Shown piece after piece: positions 1 to 7,026 of a stretch of DNA of 64,000 bases. The notes below the pieces were generated by a model. The model was not told where the DNA came from. It did no database searches and worked only from the letters and a program-made list of their open reading frames with translations. Position 1 is the stretch's first letter, and each line of letters opens with the position of its first letter. The stretch comes from Phyllobacterium trifolii. Lineage in GTDB: Bacteria; Pseudomonadota; Alphaproteobacteria; Rhizobiales; Rhizobiaceae. Location of the stretch: positions 1-64,000 of the forward strand of contig NZ_JACHXN010000027.1 of NCBI RefSeq assembly GCF_014192095.1. Reading direction: 5' to 3'. The position numbers and the translations under genes were made by a program.

Positions 1-601
1 CGCTCATAAACGGCTCATCGGCTCATCCGCCGGCATGAGCCTTAACCCCGGAAAATTCCAGCTCCGGGTGGCCTAAAGACGGGTAGCACGTCAAAACCAA
101 ACATGCACTAACAGTAACCCTGGATCACCCGATGGGGGCAGACCACCAGCAATCCGGTTTGAAAGAAGTTTGACACATCGTATGCCGTTTATAAGAATAA
201 TGATACGGCGATAAGAATATTGACACGGTCAAATATCAGCGAGAGTCGGACTTATGCCTAAGCTTCGGAAGAGCGCGAAGAAGTTCTGGGGGCGACGCTA
301 ATTGCAGCCACGGCATTCTCACGGTCGCCTATGCCACTATAGGCGCGGCGCCATCGTTCCAGTATCAGGTCTGTCGCGACCAAGGTTCCACACGGTGAAT
401 TCGTGGACTTATTATCACCCTTCTAGTAATTCGCAAATTGAAAAATTTCGGCTTCATTTGTTCCGAATAAAACGCATAGAAATCGTTTTACCTCATTGTG
501 GCGGATGCTCGGGGACGGAATCGATATAAAAAATCCGGAATTTATTTACTTCAGGCATTGCCTTTCTCAAACTTCCGGAAAATCATTGTTGAGGAATTAG
601 A
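1..601. other. Gene-free stretch, probable mobile-element edge
   Basis: No convincing gene is seen in these 600 bases. The longest open frame (302-529, plus) has no ribosome-binding site and no recognisable composition, so I do not call it. The left part carries the direct repeats listed separately, which look like a transposon end. The right part (about 400-600) is A+T-rich and probably holds the promoter of the hypothetical gene that follows. What lies to the left of base 1 is unknown. Confidence 0.5.
191..228. repeat. Two 18-bp direct repeats, possible transposon end
   Basis: ATAAGAATA(A/T)TGA(T/C)ACGG occurs at 191-208 and again at 211-228, a 20-base period with two differences. A third related piece, TTGACACA, lies at 169-176. 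Read on the minus strand the outer repeat begins TGTCAATATTCTTATC, and TGTCA followed by repeated sites is the design of Tn7/Tn5053/Mu-like transposon ends, where the repeats bind the transposase. This is an inference: the transposon body would lie left of the window. Iterons or a plain regulatory repeat are alternatives. Confidence 0.35.
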
Positions 602-622
602 TTGGCGAAGAAGGAATTGATA

Positions 623-1132
623 ATGAATCCACTAGATAACTTATACCTATCAAACACTACTCTGGCTTGTTTCCATGGCTTTGGTGATCTTATTGAGGCG
701 TGCGGTGAAGAGTACCGTGGTACACAGTCGGCGACAGAACACTTCATAGTTATAGACGATACAATTGAATTTGCTAAGGGATGTTTCCGTTGCCTTTTAG
801 AGGATCCATCTTGTGAGGTCGATCTAAGATTGATGCCCCATACATCGACCATAGCTCTCAAAGTGTTTTTAGGCGCAGTAAACTGGGTTGGAGAAGTGCT
901 CCTGGAAAAAACAGTTGGGTTCATCCAGAGCGCCAGTCAGTATAAAGATGAGGCTAAGCCGAGCCCTAATCATATCAAGCGTCACAAGGAATTTCTTGTA
1001 CGCCTGTATCGATTTGTCGACCAAGCCATTGACTATCACACCAAAGCCCAAGGCCTTGAGAAAGATCGGTTGGAGCGTGAAATAGTGAGGATGATAATGG
1101 ACCGCTTGGCGGATAACAGACCTTCACCGTAA
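623..1132 (+). CDS. Hypothetical protein
   Basis: I do not recognise this protein of about 169 residues. It is predicted soluble and has no signal peptide or membrane segment; the second half is rich in charged helix-formers (Lys, Arg, Glu), suggesting an alpha-helical C-terminus. ATG 623 is preceded by AAGGA at 611-615; an upstream TTG at 602 also has a good GAGGA at 591-595, so the start is uncertain by seven codons. The codons are A+T-rich compared with the chromosome genes after 3400, which fits acquired DNA. It stands alone in the mobile-element debris at the window's left edge. Confidence 0.55.
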   Translation: MNPLDNLYLSNTTLACFHGFGDLIEACGEEYRGTQSATEHFIVIDDTIEFAKGCFRCLLEDPSCEVDLRLMPHTSTIALKVFLGAVNWVGEVLLEKTVGFIQSASQYKDEAKPSPNHIKRHKEFLVRLYRFVDQAIDYHTKAQGLEKDRLEREIVRMIMDRLADNRPSP

Positions 1133-1224
1133 ATCGGCAACATGACTCATCAAGCAAGCTGAAAATGTAATCGTTGCAACAAACGCTCGCCGTTGAGCGA
1201 ATCGAAAACTAAATGGAGGAAAAA

Positions 1225-1455
1225 TTGAGTAATATGAAAACGATTGCAAAAACGACCCACAATCTACTCGAAATAGCGGATGCTTATCCGTCCCGTGTAT
1301 GGTGGAAGTTGGCAGAGCCGGATCAAGATAAAATCCGGGATCTGTTGAACGCTTGCCATGTAATGTTAGCTGACTATGACACATACACAATTGATGACGC
1401 CCCGTTTTCGCGTCGCGCCTTGTATTTCAACGAGCGACGCGATGGATTGCGATAA
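1225..1455 (+). CDS. Small hypothetical protein
   Basis: A protein of about 76 residues with no family I recognise. It has no membrane segment; the mid-section (WWKLAEPDQDKIRDLLNAC) looks like an amphipathic helix. An ATG at 1213 overlaps the strong Shine-Dalgarno sequence GGAGGA (1214-1219), so TTG 1225, five bases beyond it, is the better start; ATG 1234 is a third possibility. It lies 92 bases after the previous hypothetical gene on the same strand, so the two may be co-transcribed. Codon use is unlike the core genes further right. Confidence 0.45.
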   Translation: MSNMKTIAKTTHNLLEIADAYPSRVWWKLAEPDQDKIRDLLNACHVMLADYDTYTIDDAPFSRRALYFNERRDGLR

Positions 1456-1596
1456 GGCGGTGTCAGACCAACGAGAGAGCACTTGATTAGTGGGCGTAAG
1501 TCGCGGACACCGAGCCACCTTTGCCGCCGAGAAAGGTTCATGCTTTGCTGGGCCTGCGACGGTCGCAATCATCTAATTAGCTATCTGCCATGACAT

Positions 1597-1728
1597 TCAG
1601 CTGAACGCTCGCGCAACACTCTCCGCAGCGTCGATGACTTTGACACCTTGGCCTTTATGAAAAGCGTCGTTGTCCGACAATCCGTCAAGTTCCGCGTGTC
1701 GTTGCATAAGGATTTGTACGCCTCCCAC
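1597..1728 (-). pseudogene. Possible coding remnant after the antitoxin gene
   Basis: On the minus strand, 66 bases beyond the repaired end of the antitoxin, a 43-codon frame from GTG 1728 reads like real protein, ending KVIDAAESVARAFS and stop. A neighbouring frame just upstream also reads plausibly (LPPSLAPDLFDRLGSDAWE), as if one gene had been split by a frameshift. The position is where a RES-type toxin gene would normally follow an Xre/MbcA/ParS antitoxin, but I see no RES-domain signature, so the identity is open. It could be chance. Confidence 0.25.
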
Positions 1729-1793
1729 GCGTCACTACCGAGTCGGTCAAACAGGTCTGGTGCAAGTGAAGGCGGCAGCTGATTGCAAGCAAC

Positions 1794-2185
1794 TTACCAC
1801 ACAACACGTTGCGCATGGACCCATTCCCGTATTATTGCAAGATCGGATATTTCTCCGCAGAGCATCACGTCGATGGCTGATTTGCCGCCGAAGCGGCGTT
1901 GGGTTTGCGCATCCAGGAATAGCTGCGGGCTGGTTCCTTTAACAGATAGCGCAAACCCATGTAGATTCCGATCAGGTGAGCCATCCTCATCCGCAGATCA
2001 CGATCGGTCCTGCCGATGGTCCCTTCCTTCCAGCGTGCCCATGTGCGGGCGGACATGCCGCCAAGCAAGATGCACGCCTCCGCATCGGTAAGATTCCACA
2101 CTTTTAAAAGGTTGACCGTCGCACGCGCCAAGGCATCCGCGTCAGTCGCATGCATACTATTTTGCGCGCGGCGACTAGCGCACAT
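1794..2185 (-). pseudogene. Xre/MbcA/ParS-type antitoxin, frameshifted
   Basis: The protein from ATG 2185 (AGGGAAGG just upstream) has the layout of Xre-like antitoxins of RES-type toxin systems: an N-terminal helix-turn-helix (LTDAEACILLGGMSARTWAR) and then the start of the toxin-binding domain (GIYMGLRYLL, then SWMRKPN). The frame is broken near 1891: adding one T restores GGKSAIDVMLCGEISDLAII and a stop at 1794-1796, the expected family ending of about 130 residues. In its own frame the product stops early at 1865. It begins 11 bases after a DUF6634 gene, so the two look like an operon. No intact RES toxin follows. A sequencing error in the short T run is the main alternative. Confidence 0.65.
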
Positions 2186-2196
2186 GCCTTCCCTGC

Positions 2197-2553
2197 CTAA
2201 TATGTCTCGCCATCTTGATCGGGACCAGGTTCGCCCAGGGCGTAAAAGTTCACGAAGGTGCGCGCAAAGGCCCTGGCTGGCGCGTGCACCCAAAGATCCA
2301 ACGTTAAATGGCCAGTCTGATTTCCAGTGCCGGGGTCAACAAGTGTACCAAGTAGGCACGGCACTGTCCGCCGGGAGAGGACCCAATTCTCCAGCTTCGG
2401 AAAGGTAGCTAGTTCCTTCTGATCTGGAAAAATTCCGTCACGTATGTTTTCCAGATCTTTCAAAAGCCTCTTTAGCCATTCGATGTCTGAATCGATGTCG
2501 CCTGGTACGTGATGCTTTTTACGGATGGTAATGGCGCTGTTCAATTGTTTCAT
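2197..2553 (-). CDS. DUF6634 family protein
   Basis: A 118-residue protein matching my memory of DUF6634: an N-terminal helix (LKRLLKDLENIRDG), a middle segment LENWVLSRRTVPCLLGTLVD, and a C-terminus ARTFVNFYALGEPGP. The function of the family is unknown; members are common on plasmids and islands of rhizobia, often near antitoxin-like regulators. Here it lies directly upstream of the frameshifted antitoxin with an 11-base gap, so they were probably co-transcribed. The start codon overlaps by 29 bases the beginning of the opposite-strand remnant at 2525, so the promoter is unclear. The family call is from pattern memory and no alignment was run. Confidence 0.6.
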   Translation of the reverse strand: MKQLNSAITIRKKHHVPGDIDSDIEWLKRLLKDLENIRDGIFPDQKELATFPKLENWVLSRRTVPCLLGTLVDPGTGNQTGHLTLDLWVHAPARAFARTFVNFYALGEPGPDQDGETY

Positions 2554-3157
2554 CTCCGGAATTTTCGGAGGCGATCGTGCATGCTCGAATAACTGGAATG
2601 GCTGGCTTCAAGACTTGAATTTGGAGTTTGTCCCTATCGCACCATTGATCGCGAACTCCCTTCCGCTCAAGCGCTATCTGAAGGCGATGGCTCCAAGGCA
2701 TGGTGATCTTTGGCCAGCAGTACTTGAGTGTATACTGAACGGCTTCGCGCCGATCACAAGGGTCGATGGCGTCCGACCTACCATCGACAGCCTCCACGTT
2801 AGCAACTTTGATGAATGGACTGTGTATTTAAATTCTGCTCAACCCCTCACAGCAAGTTCCACGCTTCCATTGAGGGTACGTGATGTTTGCTTCTATCTCA
2901 ATTACTCGAGAAGCAGGTTGTCCCACATGTTCCCGAACCTTAGTACGCTAGCAATGAACCTCACAGACGTCTACAACTTCAGTTGCGCATCATCATCTGT
3001 TCAAGAGATTTCAGACCGGCTCCTTATCGAAGGGGAACACGTCCACGCAAATCGCGTATATTTCGAATTACTTGAAGCCGGCATAAAGCCCTTACACCGC
3101 CATTATTTCTCCCGGTTAGAGGCCCAACAGCATTTCGGACTCTCGACATGTACGTGA
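2525..3157 (+). pseudogene. Truncated gene with TniQ/TnsD-like HTH repeats
   Basis: The frame encodes 210 residues without a signal peptide or membrane segment. The C-terminal half has two segments like the repeated helix-turn-helix units at the end of TniQ/TnsD-type transposition proteins: VRDVCFYLNYSRSRLSHMFP followed by a conserved-looking helix, then LLIEGEHVHANRVYFELLEA with a terminal PLHRHYFSRL. Complete members are much longer and carry a zinc-finger TniQ domain in front, which is absent. No ribosome-binding site precedes ATG 2525, and the start overlaps the divergent DUF6634 gene. I read it as the 3' fragment of a transposon gene. An unrelated orphan gene, perhaps starting at a later ATG, is the alternative. 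Confidence 0.4.
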
Positions 3158-3408
3158 AGAGTGAATCGGATTTTCGGTCCGAGAATCGATTTTCTGTTTC
3201 TTCATGAATCAAATTTTTTTCAAATCGAGATTTTACAGGTGGTTAGCTGAATCGTTTTGAACTGATTGCATAAGATGGCAGGAACCTCTGCCGCCGCAAT
3301 GGTATCGCCAGCTGACCTGCTATAAGATATGGCTGGAGCCGTCGTGCTCCTTGTTTTTACGCAATTCCGGACAGAAAATCACTGGAATTGTTCTGAGGGG
3401 CCCGGGGC

Positions 3409-5622
3409 ATGGAGCGCCGTCTTGCAGCCGTTTTGATTGCTGATGTCGTCGGTTACAGCCATTTGAGCCAGATCGACGAGGAGGGAACGCGCGCCCGTTT
3501 TCAGGATGACCTCAGCGAAGTCTTCCAGCCAAAGATCGCCGAGTATAATGGACGTCTGGTCAAGACAATGGGTGACGGCCTGCTAGTCGAGTTCCAGAGC
3601 GTGGTCGCCGCATTGCGTTGTGCCGTCGAGGTGCAGCGCGAAAAGGCTGAACGCAATGCTGCCGCTCCACAGGAAAAGCGTCTGGTTTTTCGCATTGGTG
3701 TCAATCTCGGGGACATCATGGTCGAGGGCGAGGATATTCACGGCGACGGTGTCAATATTGCCGACCGGATACAAACGCTCGCGGAACCTGGCGGCATTGC
3801 GATTTCAGGAACGACCTACGATCAGGTGAAATCGAAGCTCCCGGTTGGCTATGTCTCGCTCGGCGAGCAAAGAGTTAAAAACATCGCCGAGCCGATCCGG
3901 ATATATCGCGTCGTGCTCGACCCTGCCGGAGCGGGCAAGACAGTCGGCGCACGCAGACGCTTGCGCCGATGGCGCGTGCCGGCCGTCGCAGCCCTTGTTT
4001 TGATGGTGCTCGGTGCAGGATTGCTGTGGTGGAGACCTGCGCAATTGTTCCAGCCTGCGTCACTTGTCGAGCGATTTGCCTATCCGCTGCCGGACAAGCC
4101 TTCGGTGGCAGTGCTGCCCTTCATCAACGTGAGCGGTGACACGGATCATGACCACCTTGCGGCGGGGCTGACAGACGATCTCATCACCGAACTCTCAAAG
4201 GTGTCGGGCCTGTTCGTGATCGCCCGTCATTCGGTTTTCGCCATCCACGATACGGCCGGAAAGATTCAGGATGTGGCGGCGGAACTCGGCGTCCATTACG
4301 TTCTCGAGGGGACATTGCAGCGTGCAGATTCCCGGCTGCGCATCAACGTCAAGCTGATCGATGCGCTTACCGGTCTTTCCTTGTGGGCTGAGCGATATGA
4401 TCGCCAATATGCCGACCTTTTCGCGGTTCAGGACGACGTCATCGGCAAGATCATCTCTGCGCTTGAAGTCAAGCTTAGCGAAGGCGAGCGCGACCAGCTG
4501 GCGCGCATTCCGACCGAGAATCTCGAGGCCTATGATTATTATCTTCGCGCGGAACAGGAAGGCTTTTATTACAGTGACGTCGAGACTTACCGGAGAACGC
4601 TGTCATACTACCAGAAGGCACTCGATCTCGATCCGAGTTTTGCCAATGCTCATGCCGGGATCGCCCGCGTGGCGGTGGATGTCTGGCGCAACGATTACAA
4701 CTATCTCTGGTCCGCAGCGGTAGCACGAAAGATTGCCTATGACGCGGCGGGGCAGGCGCTGAAACTGGACCCAAACAACGCTCGTGCCCATACGGTGCTC
4801 GCGCTTCTTCAACTGGTCGATGGGCGCGAAGTTGAAGCGAGAGATTCTGCCAACAGGGCGGTTGCGGCACAGCCGAACGACGCGGAGATTGTCGGCAATC
4901 TTGCCCTCATCCTGGCACAGACCGGGAGCCACGCGCAGGCGGTTACCGAGATGGAAAAGGCGTTGCGGCTCGATCCCACGCCGCCACCAAGCCTTCAGTT
5001 GCTTGCCGGCATTGTTTTTTACACCGCGCGCGACAGCGAACGGGCGGTTCCCCTGATGGAGACCGCGCGCGACGCTCTTCCCAAAGCAGAGCCCGCACGT
5101 GAATATCTTGCTGCAGCCTATGTGGATCGCGGCGACCAAACACTTGCATCCCGGGAAACGGGAAAATTGCTGGAACTGTTTCCAGACAGCAATCTGACAT
5201 ATTACGGCTATCTCTATGATTATTGGCGGGAAGACGATCTGCGCCATCATATGGACGGGCTGCGCGCTGCCGGGGTGCCCGAGTGGCCGTTTGGCTTTGA
5301 AGCCAATCCAGCCGACCAGATCGGCGAGGCGGAATTGAGGGCGATGGTCAACGACAAGACCTGGACGGGCAAGCACAAGAACGGCACCGAGTTCATCCAG
5401 TATTTCGACACGGCAGGCAACACCGCATACCGCAGCGCCAATACGAATATAACCGGCTTGATCGAAGTTCGCGGCAATCGCCTATGCGAGCGATTCGGGG
5501 GGTATTTCCTGGATCGGATGGTCTGCGGCTATGTTTACCGCAATACGGCGCCGGAGCAGCGCGACGCGAAATATGTTCATGTCACGCCACGCGCCTTGAT
5601 GTATTTTTCCATTACCCCTTGA
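3409..5622 (+). CDS. Class III adenylate/guanylate cyclase with TPRs
   Basis: A 737-residue protein of the type abundant in rhizobia. Residues 1-165 form a class III cyclase domain: metal-binding Asp12 (ADVVGYS) and Asp56 (MGDGLL), and the catalytic Asn116-Arg120 region (GVNIADR), so it looks catalytically competent for cAMP or cGMP synthesis. A membrane helix follows (about 190-208), then a TolB/FlgO-like segment (PSVAVLPFINVSGD, residues 231-350) and tetratricopeptide repeats (about 370-620), which would be on the far side of the membrane. GAGGGG precedes ATG 3409. It is a single gene with its own roughly 250-base upstream region and is convergent with the YHS gene. The signal sensed is unknown. 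Confidence 0.9.
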   Translation: MERRLAAVLIADVVGYSHLSQIDEEGTRARFQDDLSEVFQPKIAEYNGRLVKTMGDGLLVEFQSVVAALRCAVEVQREKAERNAAAPQEKRLVFRIGVNLGDIMVEGEDIHGDGVNIADRIQTLAEPGGIAISGTTYDQVKSKLPVGYVSLGEQRVKNIAEPIRIYRVVLDPAGAGKTVGARRRLRRWRVPAVAALVLMVLGAGLLWWRPAQLFQPASLVERFAYPLPDKPSVAVLPFINVSGDTDHDHLAAGLTDDLITELSKVSGLFVIARHSVFAIHDTAGKIQDVAAELGVHYVLEGTLQRADSRLRINVKLIDALTGLSLWAERYDRQYADLFAVQDDVIGKIISALEVKLSEGERDQLARIPTENLEAYDYYLRAEQEGFYYSDVETYRRTLSYYQKALDLDPSFANAHAGIARVAVDVWRNDYNYLWSAAVARKIAYDAAGQALKLDPNNARAHTVLALLQLVDGREVEARDSANRAVAAQPNDAEIVGNLALILAQTGSHAQAVTEMEKALRLDPTPPPSLQLLAGIVFYTARDSERAVPLMETARDALPKAEPAREYLAAAYVDRGDQTLASRETGKLLELFPDSNLTYYGYLYDYWREDDLRHHMDGLRAAGVPEWPFGFEANPADQIGEAELRAMVNDKTWTGKHKNGTEFIQYFDTAGNTAYRSANTNITGLIEVRGNRLCERFGGYFLDRMVCGYVYRNTAPEQRDAKYVHVTPRALMYFSITP

Positions 5623-5630
5623 GGTACCTG

Positions 5631-6155
5631 TCAGTTCGCGGGGGCCTTCTGCCAATCCGTCTGCAACTTCTCTGCAACGAGCGTGTGCTCCACATCCGAC
5701 CAGTGCTTACGCGAGTCGGTGAGCTTGGTCGGGTTCTTTTCAAACCCATCCGCGGCTCCCGGATCATAGCTTATGTACAGTTTGCCTTCGATGATCCGCC
5801 AGGCTTTTGGGTCGACATTGGTCGTGACCGTCCCGAACGAAACGCCGTCTGCGCAATAGCCGCCATATTGCGGGGCATATTTTGCAGGTTCTGCGATGAA
5901 GAGGGCGCGATTTTCTGCGCTCGCAAACTGCCATGTCGCGCCAAGCCAGCGGTATGAGTACTTATCGGATCCCTGGACGGCCTGGTTCTGCGTGAAATAG
6001 GCGACCGGGTCATAGCCCTTGATTGCCACATCGCCAAAATAGCCGGTGTTGACGAGTTCTTCGGCCCCGGCAGGCGGCGTGAAGGAGAGCAGCATTACGG
6101 CCGCAGCCATAGATGCAGCAATTTGAAACTTGCGTTTCAAGCGGTGTTCCAGCAT
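5631..6155 (-). CDS. Exported YHS domain protein
   Basis: A 174-residue protein with an N-terminal signal peptide (hydrophobic stretch about residues 11-30, ending PPAGAEE). The mature part holds a YHS domain: YDPVAYF, then FASAENRALFIAEPAKYAPQ, then YGGYCADG. YHS domains are thought to bind metal, and periplasmic versions of this length are common in alphaproteobacteria without a proven role. ATG 6155 has AGGGAG upstream. It ends 8 bases from the convergent cyclase gene, with no terminator visible between them. The ankyrin gene upstream is on the same strand only 47 bases away, so they may be co-transcribed. Confidence 0.85.
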   Translation of the reverse strand: MLEHRLKRKFQIAASMAAAVMLLSFTPPAGAEELVNTGYFGDVAIKGYDPVAYFTQNQAVQGSDKYSYRWLGATWQFASAENRALFIAEPAKYAPQYGGYCADGVSFGTVTTNVDPKAWRIIEGKLYISYDPGAADGFEKNPTKLTDSRKHWSDVEHTLVAEKLQTDWQKAPAN

Positions 6156-6202
6156 TTCAGTTTCTCCCTTAGTTCCGGTGCGGTGTTACCGGCGACCAGC
6201 AG

Positions 6203-6793
6203 TCATTTGCGCTTGGTGCACTCGGTAAAAAGCCATTGGCCAACCAGATCGGCCTTCTGGCATTCAGCGCCCGCCTTCATTAGCAGGGCAGCCGCATCCC
6301 AATGTTCCCGCCATCCAGCCTGGGTGAGTGGCGTATAACCGTTGCGTTCTTTTGGTTCGACTTCAGCCTTGTTGGTCAATAGAAATGCGACCACATCGGC
6401 ATGGCCCTCTTCGGCCGCAGCGTGCAGAGGTGTCATGTGATAGAAGTTCTTTTCGTCATTGACTGCTGCGCCCTTCTCGACCAGCAACTTTACCGTATCG
6501 AGATTTCCGCCATAGGCAGCAGCATGCAAAGCCGTCAGCCCGCCTTTGTTGCGAATTTCGATGTTCGAGCCGCGTTCGAGCAGAAGTGCCACCACGTCCG
6601 GCTTTCCGGCCAGCGAGGCGATAAGGAGAACCGGCTCGCCGGCATCATCCGGTTGCGCGATGTCGGCGCCCTGATCCAGCAATTGTTTAACGGTCGCGAC
6701 ATCGCCGTTTTTGGCCGCGTCATGCAGCGGCCCCGCCAGCGCGGACGAGACCCCCAACATTCCCCCGATAAATGCAACGCAAAAAAAGTTCAC
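6203..6793 (-). CDS. Periplasmic ankyrin repeat protein
   Basis: A 196-residue protein starting at GTG 6793 with GGGGGA upstream. A signal peptide (residues 1-20, ending SALAG) is followed by four to five ankyrin repeats, recognisable by G-A/S-D/N and LHAAA motifs (PLHDAAKNGDVATVKQLLDQ, TALHAAAYGGNLDTVKLLVE, PLHAAAEEGHADVVAFLL, PLTQAGWREHWDAAALLM). Two Cys residues near the C-terminus could form a disulfide. Ankyrin repeats bind proteins; the partner is unknown. It lies upstream of the YHS gene on the same strand. Confidence 0.88.
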   Translation of the reverse strand: MNFFCVAFIGGMLGVSSALAGPLHDAAKNGDVATVKQLLDQGADIAQPDDAGEPVLLIASLAGKPDVVALLLERGSNIEIRNKGGLTALHAAAYGGNLDTVKLLVEKGAAVNDEKNFYHMTPLHAAAEEGHADVVAFLLTNKAEVEPKERNGYTPLTQAGWREHWDAAALLMKAGAECQKADLVGQWLFTECTKRK

Positions 6794-6882
6794 CGAACGT
6801 CCCCCGTCTCAGCATCCATGAGCGGAACGCGGGAAAGTATCACATTGGGCCTTGGACCGGAATTAACCCGTAGGGATTAGGA

Positions 6883-7017
6883 TGTGTTGATATTCACGCC
6901 ATGACGGCCTGCAAACGGCATTTTTCTGCGATACGGTGCTCACGTACTATAAGTACGCTCCGCTCCGCTTCTCGAAAACCACCGTTTTCGCCTCGTCATG
7001 ATCGCGAATTTCGACAC
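6883..7017. repeat. Palindromic intergenic repeat, copy 1
   Basis: First of four related elements in the window (others at 29851, 50724 and 63274). The shared core is GGTGCTCACGTAC, a 4-6 base loop, then GTACGCTCCGC and a TCTCGAAAA-type arm. This copy and the one at 29851 are alike over their whole length, including TGTTGATATTCA at the left and TCGCCTCGTCA(T/C)GATCGCGAAT at the right. It fills the gap between the divergent ankyrin gene and the 3' end of the EF-G-like gene. Such elements are known in rhizobia and Brucella as small palindromic units of unknown function. Confidence 0.8.
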
Positions 7018-7026
7018 ATCCGGCAT

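Noticed and set aside
302-529. 75-codon frame at the left edge
   Set aside because: No ribosome-binding site, an irregular composition, and no known pattern.
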